Assembly: GCA_025463925.1 (NCBI GenBank)
Contig: JAODBK010000004.1
Coordinates: 62,001-126,000, forward strand
DNA: 64,000 nucleotides
Direction of reading: 5' to 3'
Origin: Acidimicrobiales bacterium
Lineage (GTDB): Bacteria; Actinomycetota; Acidimicrobiia; Acidimicrobiales; AC-14
Shown here: positions 44,388 through 52,853 of the stretch, in pieces
How the letters are laid out: every line of letters begins with the position of its first letter
How positions within the stretch are numbered: position 1 is the stretch's first letter
Made by a program: the position numbers and the translations under genes
The notes under the pieces: generated by a model
The model's database searches: none
Seen by the model: only the letters and a program-made list of their open reading frames with translations
Told to the model about the DNA's origin: nothing

Positions 44388-46187
44388 TCATGAACCGGCG
44401 CACTCGCCGACGCCGACGTCGGCCGAGTACGGACCCGTCTCGTCGAAGTCGACGTAGAAGTCGGGTCGCTCTTCAGGGACGGGGAACTCGTCGAGATCCT
44501 TCAAGGTCGCGCCGACCGCGGCGGCCCCGCCCGAGCGGGCGAGCCAGTCGGCGAACATCTCGCCGGCCTCGCGCTCGTTGGCGAACTGGCCGATCACGCG
44601 GACGGCGGCCGCGCTGGCCGCCTTGGCCGGCAGCCGCAGTGCCTTCTGGCCGAACATCACCTCGGTCTGGCCGACGTAGCCGCCGAGCAGCATCTGGTAG
44701 CCGGGGGCCGAGCGCCCGTGGGCCCGCCGCTCGGCGCCCATGAAGCCGATGTCGGAGATGTGGTGCTGGCCGCACGAGTTGGTGCAGCCGGAGATGTTGA
44801 TGCGGATGCCGCCCACCTCGGCCAGACCGGCCTCCTCGAGCGCTTGGCCGATGTCGGCGGCCAGGCCCCGGCTCTGGGTGACGGCCAGGTTGCAGGTGTC
44901 GGCGCCGGGGCAGCTGACGACGTCGCGCGAGAGCTCGGCGCCGGGCTCGGCCATGCCGATCGCGGCCAGCCGCTCGTGCAACTGCGGCAGCTGCTCCTCG
45001 GTGAGGCCGCTGAACACGACGTTCTGCCGGTTGGTGAGCCGCACGTCGAGACCGAACTCGCGCTGGATCGCGGCCAGCCCGCGGAACTGGACCGACGTCA
45101 CGTCGCCCAGCCGGGCGTAGGCATAGGCCGACACGGTTCCCTTGGCGATGCCGCGCACGACGTTGGCATCCTCCCAGCGCGCGTACGGGTCGTTGTGGCG
45201 GAAGGTGACGTTGACGCCCTGGCCGACCGGCGTCGGTGCGACCGAGGTGGCCAGGCCGGCCGGCGCGTCGCCGAGCTCGGCGACGATCGCCGGGATGCCG
45301 CCAGGCCAGGTGTTCGACGCCCGCAGCAGCTTGCGCTCCTTGAGGATGCGGGCCCGCAGCTCCTCCATGCCCATGGTGTCGACGAGCCACTTCAGCCGGG
45401 CCCGCAGCTTGTTGTCGCGGTTGCCGTAGTGGTCGAAGACGCGCAGCACGGCCTCGATCGTCGGCAGCAGGTCCTCGCGCGCCGTGAACTCCTCGAGGGC
45501 CTGCGCAGGATGCGGGTTGGCGCCGAGGCCGCCGGCGACGAACACCCGGAAGCCGGGCTCGAGGGTGCCATCCGTGTTGGGCCGCATGACGCCGACCACG
45601 CCGACGTCGTTGAACATGGCCTGGCCGCAGTCGGTGGCGCAGCCGCTGAAGTTGATCTTGAACTTGCGGGGCAACCGCTGGCTGTACGGATGACCGAGCA
45701 GGTGACGGAACGTCGCCTCGGCCCATGGCGAGATGTCGAGCGCCTCGAAGGGGCACGCGCCGGCGAGATGGCAACCGATGATGTTGCGCACCGTGTCGCC
45801 GCAGGCCTCGCGCGTCGTCAACCCGGCCGATGCCAGCTCCTTCAGCACCTGCGGCGTGCGCTCGAGCTGCACGAAGTGGAACTGGATGTTCTGGCGCGTG
45901 GTGATGTGGCCCCAGCCGCGGCTGTAGGTGTCGGCGACGTGGGCGAACATCTCGAGCTGCTCGGGTTGGATCGAGCCGTACGGCACCTTCACCCGGATCA
46001 TCTGGTCGTGGCCGCCCTGGCGTTGGCCGTACACGCCGTTGTTGAGGCGGCACAGGCGGAACACGTCCTCGTCGATCCGGCCGGCGAGGTACGCCTCGAC
46101 CTCACCCGTGAACTTGTCGACAGCGGCCGCGATCGTCGGCTCGAGCTCAGGACGATCGGTGGGGCGGGACAGCGTGACGTCGCTCAT
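44388..46187 (-). CDS. Ferredoxin-dependent sulfite (nitrite) reductase
   Basis: A 599-aa siroheme/[4Fe-4S] reductase with two homologous halves. The ferredoxin-type N-terminal part has ITTRQNIQFHFVQ. Cluster ligands are CPGADTC and GCTNSC. Nitrite and sulfite reductases are close relatives; cysH directly downstream points to sulfite, giving sulfide for cysteine synthesis. The ATG at 46187 has a strong AAGGAGG ribosome-binding site. The cysH start region overlaps or abuts its stop. Confidence 0.9.
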   Translation of the reverse strand: MSDVTLSRPTDRPELEPTIAAAVDKFTGEVEAYLAGRIDEDVFRLCRLNNGVYGQRQGGHDQMIRVKVPYGSIQPEQLEMFAHVADTYSRGWGHITTRQNIQFHFVQLERTPQVLKELASAGLTTREACGDTVRNIIGCHLAGACPFEALDISPWAEATFRHLLGHPYSQRLPRKFKINFSGCATDCGQAMFNDVGVVGVMRPNTDGTLEPGFRVFVAGGLGANPHPAQALEEFTAREDLLPTIEAVLRVFDHYGNRDNKLRARLKWLVDTMGMEELRARILKERKLLRASNTWPGGIPAIVAELGDAPAGLATSVAPTPVGQGVNVTFRHNDPYARWEDANVVRGIAKGTVSAYAYARLGDVTSVQFRGLAAIQREFGLDVRLTNRQNVVFSGLTEEQLPQLHERLAAIGMAEPGAELSRDVVSCPGADTCNLAVTQSRGLAADIGQALEEAGLAEVGGIRINISGCTNSCGQHHISDIGFMGAERRAHGRSAPGYQMLLGGYVGQTEVMFGQKALRLPAKAASAAAVRVIGQFANEREAGEMFADWLARSGGAAAVGATLKDLDEFPVPEERPDFYVDFDETGPYSADVGVGECAGS

Positions 46188-46250
46188 GCGAACGCCTCCT
46201 TGACGAGGAGGGAGGGGGAGACGGGGGTCGCGCGCGGGCGCGAGGGCCGG

Positions 46251-46334
46251 CTAGCGAGCCGGACAGGTCTCGTCGAACTCGTGGCGCGTCAGCTCTCCCC
46301 AGGTGTCGTTCTGGACGGCGCGGCCACGAATCAC
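46251..46334 (-). CDS. Candidate 27-aa leader peptide of the sulfite reductase operon
   Basis: A short minus-strand frame from GTG 46334 encodes IRGRAVQNDTWGELTRHE followed by FDETCPAR, ending 63 nt before the sulfite reductase start. It starts 7 nt after a -10-like CAGACT with TTGATT 17 nt further up, so it would be the first thing translated on a leaderless mRNA. The single Cys is four codons from the end, suggestive of a cysteine-sensing leader. The start of the sequence also faintly resembles the N-terminus of DUF934 proteins linked to sulfite reduction. It might be a leader or a small functional protein; conservation was not tested. Confidence 0.5.
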   Translation of the reverse strand: MIRGRAVQNDTWGELTRHEFDETCPAR

Positions 46335-46341
46335 GAGGTGC

Positions 46342-46370
46342 AGTCTGGCATTGCCGACAAAATCAATCAA
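46342..46370 (-). promoter_or_regulatory. Promoter TTGATT-N17-CAGACT of the sulfur operon
   Basis: On the minus strand, TTGATT (46370-46365), a 17-nt spacer and CAGACT (46347-46342) lie in a noticeably AT-rich patch. The leader GTG follows 7 nt later. The patch is the most AT-rich part of the 259-bp gap upstream of the sulfite reductase. The remaining positions up to 46446 show no gene. Confidence 0.5.
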
Positions 46371-46446
46371 GTTTCAGAGTTCCCCACCAATCCGATGGAG
46401 ATTGTGCAGAAGGTCGCTCGAGACCGGCCGGACCGGAAACGCCGAG

Positions 46447-47795
<1,349 letters not shown>

Positions 47796-47796
<1 letters not shown>

Positions 47797-48275
47797 CAGC
47801 GTGGCACGTCCGCCGCGGCCGTCACCAACGGAATGATGCGGTAGCCGATCTGCTCGGACAGCGCGATCACGGTCGAGGTCCGGCTGATGCCCGCGACCTC
47901 GAGCATGCGGTTGATGACCTGCTGGAGATGCTCGTTGGTCCGGGCCACGACGCGGCAGTGGAGGTCGCCGGGCCCGGTGGTCGCGTGGGCCTCGAGCACT
48001 TCCGGGATGGCGCGGACGTGTTCGACCACGTCCGCCAACCGGCCCTGGGCGATCTCGAGCGTGGTGAACGCCAGCACCTCGTAGCCGAGGGGCACCAGCG
48101 CGACATCGGGTCCGTAGCCGGTGACGATGCCCCGGGCCGAAAGCTTGTCCAGGCGGGCCTGCACGGTGCCGCGGGCGACGGCGAGCCGCCGGGCCAGGTC
48201 CATGACCCCGGCCCGGGGCGTGGTGGCCAAGGCCTCGAGGAGCCGGGCGTCGAGGTCGTCGATCGGGCTGGTCAT
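47796..48275 (-). CDS. Lrp/AsnC-family transcriptional regulator
   Basis: A 159-aa regulator with an N-terminal winged helix-turn-helix ([34 protein letters not shown]) and a C-terminal RAM ligand-binding domain ([20 protein letters not shown]). Family members sense amino acids. The frame extends to 48341, but the ATG at 48275 gives the family start and lies 9 nt after a TACGAT box. It is coupled to DAHP synthase and divergent from the HPPD genes. Inference: it senses an aromatic amino acid or its keto acid. Confidence 0.9.
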
Positions 48276-48278
48276 GCT

Positions 48279-48315
48279 GCACAGATCGTACTGATCAACG
48301 GCGCTGATCCTGTGC
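48279..48315. promoter_or_regulatory. Inverted repeat over the lrp promoter start
   Basis: GCACAGATC (48279-48287) faces GATCCTGTGC (48306-48315), imperfect by one base, with arms centred about 27 bp apart. The left arm covers the lrp start region and overlaps its -10 box (TACGAT on the minus strand, 48290-48285). It is a likely autoregulatory site. Confidence 0.45.
48285..48290 (-). promoter_or_regulatory. -10 box TACGAT of the lrp-DAHP synthase operon
   Basis: Minus strand TACGAT-N9-ATG (start 48275), leaderless spacing, overlapped by one arm of an inverted repeat. Confidence 0.42.
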
Positions 48316-48342
48316 GATCTGCCCAATGATGTCGCGAACACT

Positions 48343-48361
48343 TGACCCGTTCGCCGGGTCA
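48343..48361. promoter_or_regulatory. Perfect dyad TGACCCG-N5-CGGGTCA upstream of the HPPD operon
   Basis: TGACCCG (48343-48349) and CGGGTCA (48355-48361) are exact inverted repeats with a 5-nt spacer, ending 17 nt before the ATG at 48379. TTGACC within it could serve as a -35 element. It is a candidate operator for the aromatic-catabolic genes. Confidence 0.5.
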
Positions 48362-48378
48362 GGCGTCAACTGACCGAC

Positions 48379-49158
48379 ATGACGATGATGACGGCATCGG
48401 CCGATCTCGCCGCCTTCCGGGCTCGGATCGACGACGTGGTGCACCGCCATCCGGTCGTGGTCGACAACGCCTACACCCGCTGGTTCGCGACCGGCGTCGC
48501 CCGCCGGGACGACGTGCGGCATCTCACCGTGCAGTTCTCGGTGTTCAGCCACCTCTTCGTCGAAGCCCAGCTCCGGAAGGTGATCAACGCCGCCGACCTC
48601 GACACCTACCGGGCCGGCAAGGAGATCCTGATGAACGAGCTCGGCGTGGCCTTCAACGGAGGCGTCGACGAGGAGGGGATCGCGACCGAGGGCACCGTCA
48701 ACGGCAGCCGCTTCAAGTTCACCGCCGCGCACTTCGAGTGGCTGGTGCGCTTCGCCAAGCCGCTGGGCCTCGGTTTCGAGGACCTCGGCAAGCGATGGCA
48801 CGGCACGCCGTCGACCCTGTTCTTCTGTGACGAGCTCATGCGGCTCTACGGAAATGACGACGCGGTCGTTGCCGAAGGCGCGAGCTACGCGGTCGAGAAC
48901 TGGGCCGCCGCCGGCTTCTGGAAAGAGCTGATCGCCGGCTTGCGGGCGTTCAAGACGCGTGAATGCGCAGAGCTGCCGCTCGGCTTCTGGACGTGGCATG
49001 ACAAGGTCGAGGACCAGCACGCGGCCCACACTGCGGACGAGCTGGTCGAGGCGTTCGCAATGCCGGGTTTCGACGGCGAGAAGTTCCTCGCCGGCGCGGC
49101 CGAGATGCTCGACGGTGTGAAGGCGTTCTGGGATGGGCTCGATGCCGACCGTCGCTGA
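48379..49158 (+). CDS. Heme-oxygenase-fold (HDO-like) metalloenzyme
   Basis: A 259-aa helical protein with possible metal ligands in HLFVEAQLRKV, AHFEWL and the C-terminal HDKVEDQHAAHT. These are spaced as in heme-oxygenase-like diiron oxidases and related PqqC/TenA-fold proteins. No heme-binding or thiaminase signature is seen. Its frame overlaps the HPPD gene by 26 nt at most, so the two are co-translated. Inference: it acts on a substrate of aromatic amino-acid catabolism. It is divergent from lrp. Confidence 0.65.
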   Translation: MTMMTASADLAAFRARIDDVVHRHPVVVDNAYTRWFATGVARRDDVRHLTVQFSVFSHLFVEAQLRKVINAADLDTYRAGKEILMNELGVAFNGGVDEEGIATEGTVNGSRFKFTAAHFEWLVRFAKPLGLGFEDLGKRWHGTPSTLFFCDELMRLYGNDDAVVAEGASYAVENWAAAGFWKELIAGLRAFKTRECAELPLGFWTWHDKVEDQHAAHTADELVEAFAMPGFDGEKFLAGAAEMLDGVKAFWDGLDADRR

Positions 49159-50272
49159 CCAACGGGTCGTACCGGCGCCGCGGGCGCAGGCGCTCGGTCT
49201 CCTCGGGTTCGACCATCTCGAGTGGTGGGTCGGCAACGCCCGCGCCTTCGCCGGCTTCCTGTGCTCGGGGTTCGGCTTCGAGGTGGTCGCCTACGCCGGC
49301 CCGGAGACCGGCCGCGACGACCGCATCTCCTATGTCGTCGTGCAGAACGACATCCGGTGGGTCGTCACCAGCCCGCTCGGGCCGGCATCGGCGATCACTG
49401 CCCAGGTCGCGACCCACGGCGACGGTGTGCACGACATCGCGTTGCGCGTCCGCGACGCCGCGGCCGCGTACGACGAGGTGCTGCGGCGCGGCGCCGCCGG
49501 GCTGCGGCCGCCTGAGGTCCTCGACGACCGCGACGGTCGCGTCGTGGTCGCCACGGTCGCGACCTACGGCGACACGCAGCACACCTTCGTCGAGCGATCC
49601 GAGTACGACGGTCCGTTCCTGCCGGGATTCGAGGCGGCGACGTTGCCGCAATCCCCGGGCCCGGTGGTGGGGCTCGACGTGATGGACCACGTCGTCGGCA
49701 ACGTCGAGCTCGGCCACCTCGGCGACTGGGTGGGCTTCTACGAGCGGGTGTTCGGCTTCGACCAGCTCACCCATTTCGACGACGAGCAGATCAGCACCGA
49801 GTACTCGGCGCTGATGTCGACGGTGGTCTGGGACGGCAGTCGCATCGTCATGCCGATCAACGAGCCGGCCCCGGGCCGCCGCAAGAGCCAGATCGAGGAG
49901 TACCTCGACTATTACGGCTCGCCGGGCGTGCAGCACATCGCCCTGGGCACCACCGACATCGTCGCCGCGGTCCGCGCCCTCCGGCAGCGGGGCGTCCGTT
50001 TCCTCGAGGTGCCGGCGGCCTACTACGAGGAGGCCCGGGACCGGATGGCCGGCGTCGACCTCCCGTGGGCCGACCTCGCCGACCTCGGCGTGCTGGTCGA
50101 TCGTGACCATGACGGCCACCTGCTGCAGATCTTCAGCGAGACCGTTGCCGGTCGCCCGACCGTCTTCTTCGAGATCATCCAGCGAGCGGGGGCCCGGGGC
50201 TTCGGCGAGGGCAACTTCAAGGCGCTGTTCGAGGCCATCGAGCGGGAACAGGAACGCCGAGGAAATCTCTAG
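49133..50272 (+). CDS. hppD: 4-Hydroxyphenylpyruvate dioxygenase
   Basis: A 379-aa non-heme iron dioxygenase that converts 4-hydroxyphenylpyruvate to homogentisate in tyrosine degradation. The iron ligands are the His in VMDHVVGNVE, the His in GVQHIALGT and the Glu in VFFEIIQR. The C-terminal gate FGEGNFKALFEAIEREQ is intact. Start could be ATG 49133 or 49142, both inside the preceding gene. No homogentisate dioxygenase is in the window. Confidence 0.93.
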   Translation: MGSMPTVADQRVVPAPRAQALGLLGFDHLEWWVGNARAFAGFLCSGFGFEVVAYAGPETGRDDRISYVVVQNDIRWVVTSPLGPASAITAQVATHGDGVHDIALRVRDAAAAYDEVLRRGAAGLRPPEVLDDRDGRVVVATVATYGDTQHTFVERSEYDGPFLPGFEAATLPQSPGPVVGLDVMDHVVGNVELGHLGDWVGFYERVFGFDQLTHFDDEQISTEYSALMSTVVWDGSRIVMPINEPAPGRRKSQIEEYLDYYGSPGVQHIALGTTDIVAAVRALRQRGVRFLEVPAAYYEEARDRMAGVDLPWADLADLGVLVDRDHDGHLLQIFSETVAGRPTVFFEIIQRAGARGFGEGNFKALFEAIEREQERRGNL

Positions 50273-50297
50273 CGCGATCCTGGGTAAAGCGTTGCGC

Positions 50298-50828
50298 ATG
50301 GGTGAGTTCCTGACCGACGTCCAAACCCTGCGCGAGCAGGCCCGACAGCACATCGAGCTCGGACCGATCACGTCGGCCTATGGCGCCGACCGCGAACGGG
50401 TGGTCTCCGTGCTCAACGAGGCGCTGGCCACCGAGCTGGTGTGCGTCCTCCGCTACAAGCGGCACTACTACATGGCCTCCGGACTCTCGTCGAGCGGGGC
50501 CGTCGCCGAGTTCATGCAGCACGCCAACGAGGAGATGGGCCATGCCGACCTCATCGCGGCCCGCATCGTGCAGCTCCGCGGTGAACCCGACTTCAACCCG
50601 GACGTGCTGACCAAGCGCAGCCACGCCGAGTACGTCGAGGGGCAGAACCTCACCGACATGTTGCGCGAAGACCTGGTCGCCGAGCGGGTCGCCATCGCGT
50701 CCTACGAGGAGATGATCCGGTGGCTGGGGGACAAGGACCCCACCACGCGTCGCATGCTCGAGGGCATCCTCGAGATCGAGGAACAGCACGCCGAGGATCT
50801 CCTGAACCTGCTCGTGGACCCGGGGTAG
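50298..50828 (+). CDS. Bacterioferritin-like ferritin-family protein
   Basis: A 176-aa four-helix protein. Ferroxidase-type ligands appear as Glu in ATELVCVLRY, Glu/His in NEEMGHADL, Glu in LVAERVAIASYEE and Glu/His in EIEEQHAEDL. The Met before GHAD falls where bacterioferritin has its heme-ligating Met, so heme binding is possible. It stores iron or detoxifies peroxide. It starts 25 nt after hppD and may share the operon, which would pair an iron store with an iron-dependent dioxygenase. Confidence 0.8.
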   Translation: MGEFLTDVQTLREQARQHIELGPITSAYGADRERVVSVLNEALATELVCVLRYKRHYYMASGLSSSGAVAEFMQHANEEMGHADLIAARIVQLRGEPDFNPDVLTKRSHAEYVEGQNLTDMLREDLVAERVAIASYEEMIRWLGDKDPTTRRMLEGILEIEEQHAEDLLNLLVDPG

Positions 50829-50844
50829 CGATAGAACCTGGGGC

Positions 50845-51465
50845 TTGGGCGAGCGCATCGGGATCTTCGGCGGCACGTTCGACCCTGTCCACGTCGGGCA
50901 TCTCGTCGCCGCCGTCAACGCGCGTCACGACGCCCGGCTCGATCGGGTGCTCGTCGTGGTCGCCAACCAGCCGTGGCAGAAGGCCGATCGTCCGGTCACG
51001 TCGGCCGAGGATCGCTTCGCGATGGTCGAGGCCGCGGTCGAGGACGTCGAGGGCATCGAGGCCAGCCGCCTCGAGATCGACCGCGGTGGTGAGTCGATGA
51101 CGGCTGACACCCTCGCGGTGCTGGCCGACGGGCAGCCGGGCGCCGACCTCTTCCTCGTCGTCGGCAACGACGTCGCCGCGCAGCTGGCCACCTGGCGGCG
51201 CGCCGACGAGGTGAAGGCCCTCGCGTCGCTCGTGGTCGTCAGCCGGGCCGGGTCGAAGAAGCCGGTGGTCGACGACTCGTGGCGACCGACGTGGGTCGCC
51301 ATCCCGCGGCTCGAGATCTCCAGCACCGACCTGCGCGAGCGGGCCGCCGACGGCCGCCCGCTCGACTACCTGGTCCCGCCGAAAGCTGTCCACGTCATAC
51401 GCGAGCGGGGTCTGTACGCTGGCGGGCAGATGAGGCGGCAGGCAGACCAGAGCCCTCGAGCTTGA
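50845..51465 (+). CDS. nadD: Nicotinate-nucleotide adenylyltransferase
   Basis: A 206-aa nucleotidyltransferase in NAD synthesis. ATP-binding GIFGGTFDPVHVGHL is at the N-terminus and ISSTDLRERAADGRPLDYLVP in the C-terminal part. It uses a TTG start at 50845, the only start giving the full N-terminal motif. rsfS follows 30 nt downstream, as is general in actinobacteria. In relatives this pair usually follows proA; here a 13.7-kb stretch separates them. Confidence 0.93.
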   Translation: MGERIGIFGGTFDPVHVGHLVAAVNARHDARLDRVLVVVANQPWQKADRPVTSAEDRFAMVEAAVEDVEGIEASRLEIDRGGESMTADTLAVLADGQPGADLFLVVGNDVAAQLATWRRADEVKALASLVVVSRAGSKKPVVDDSWRPTWVAIPRLEISSTDLRERAADGRPLDYLVPPKAVHVIRERGLYAGGQMRRQADQSPRA

Positions 51466-51495
51466 CCCGGAGCCGATTTCCCGCCGCCGTCACGC

Positions 51496-51912
51496 ATGAT
51501 GATCCCTAGCGTCGTCGCGCCCGAGGAGGCATCACTGGACGAGATCCGGCAGTGGGTGGTCAGTGCCGCAGCGGCGGCATCGGCCAAGGGCGGCCTCGAC
51601 GTCGTCGCCCTGGAGGTCGGCGAGGTGCTCGCCATCACCGACGCCTTCGTCATCGCCAGCGGTACGAACCGCCGCCAGGTGCTGGCGATGGCGGACGAGG
51701 TGGAAGCGCGCGTGAAGGCCGAAGGCGGGCCGCCCCCCATGCGGATCGAAGGGCTGACCGAGGCGCAGTGGGTGCTCCTCGACTACGGGGACTTCGTCGT
51801 GCACCTGTTCCTCGACGACGTGCGCCGGTACTACGACCTCGAGCGGCTGTGGGCCGACGCCCCGCCGATCGCGCTGGGCCTGCAGGAGGCGCGCGCCGCC
51901 AACGGCGACTAG
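51496..51912 (+). CDS. rsfS: Ribosome silencing factor RsfS
   Basis: A 138-aa protein of the RsfS/Iojap family that binds L14 and blocks subunit joining in stationary or starvation conditions. The typical ITDAFVIASGTNRRQV and VLLDYGDFVVHLF segments are present. It is translated after nadD and 9 nt before the SDR gene. Confidence 0.94.
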   Translation: MMIPSVVAPEEASLDEIRQWVVSAAAAASAKGGLDVVALEVGEVLAITDAFVIASGTNRRQVLAMADEVEARVKAEGGPPPMRIEGLTEAQWVLLDYGDFVVHLFLDDVRRYYDLERLWADAPPIALGLQEARAANGD

Positions 51913-51921
51913 ACCCGTGCC

Positions 51922-52710
51922 GTGGACGCCACGGGGGTTGCCGTCGTCACCGGCGCGAGCCGGGGGATCGGGCGGGCGGTCGCGCGGGAGCTGGCGGCGC
52001 GAGGTTTCGACACGGTCGCGACGATGCGTGACGTGTCGGCGGGCGAGGACCTGCCGATGCGCGTCGAGCGGCTCGACGTCACCGACCCGTCGTCGATCCG
52101 GCTCCCTGATGGACTCCGCGTGCTGGTCAACAACGCCGGCGTCGAGCGGCCCCACCATCCGTTCGAGGCGACGCCGGCGGACGACTGGCGCGCCATGTTC
52201 GAGACGAACGTGTTCGGTCTCATCGAGGTCACGAAGCGGGCGATCCCGCTCATGCGGGCGTCCGGCGGCGGCGTCATCTGCAACGTCACGTCGTCGTCGC
52301 TGTTCGCGCCGGTGCCGTTCTACTCGCCGTACCGGGCGTCGAAGGCGGCGGTGAGCGCGCTGGGTGAGTCGTTGCGCACCGAGCTGGCGCCATTCGGGAT
52401 CCGGCTGGTCGAGATCATGCCGGGCCCGATCGAGACCGACATGCTCGCCGGGTCGGAGGAGCCGCCGGCCGCGCTGGATCACGAGGCGTACCGGCCGATG
52501 GCCCAGCGGTCGCACGACCTGCGCGGCAACGTGAAGGGCAGCTACACGCCGGTGGCCGAAGCCGCGGTCGCCATCGTCGACGCCATCTGCGACGACGACG
52601 GTCCGCTGCGTTACGGATGCGACCCGATGAGCGTCGGCCTGCTCGAGATGTGGCGCACCACGCCCGACGAGGACCTCATGACGATGATGAGCCAGGGATG
52701 GCTGGGCTCG

Positions 52711-52719
<9 letters not shown>
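51922..52719 (+). CDS. Short-chain dehydrogenase/reductase
   Basis: A 265-aa classical SDR. The cofactor motif TGASRGIG and the NNAG motif (VNNAGVE) are intact, and the catalytic Ser-Tyr-Lys appears as TSSSL and YSPYRASKAA. The substrate is not predictable. The GTG start is 9 nt after rsfS. Its last 9 bp overlap the 3' end of the opposite-strand tRNA-Ala gene, so the stop codon is made from tRNA sequence. Confidence 0.88.
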
Positions 52720-52783
<64 letters not shown>

Positions 52784-52839
52784 GAGGGACGCTCACGTTA
52801 CCAGCGCGAATCTGGCCCAGGACGCTGGCCGGTCACGCC

Positions 52840-52845
52840 TACGAT
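52840..52845 (+). promoter_or_regulatory. -10 box TACGAT of leuS
   Basis: TACGAT-N8-ATG. The gap between the tRNA-Ala promoter and leuS is too short for a T-box or attenuator leader, and none is seen. Confidence 0.45.
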
Positions 52846-52853
52846 GCTCCGCG

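Noticed and set aside
46251-46334. Naming the leader ORF as a DUF934 protein
   Set aside because: The resemblance is limited to a few N-terminal residues, and the ORF ends after 27 codons.
52784-52853. T-box or leucine leader in front of leuS
   Set aside because: The gap is only 70 bp, the -10 box is 8 nt from the ATG, and no specifier-like stem is possible after the inferred transcription start.
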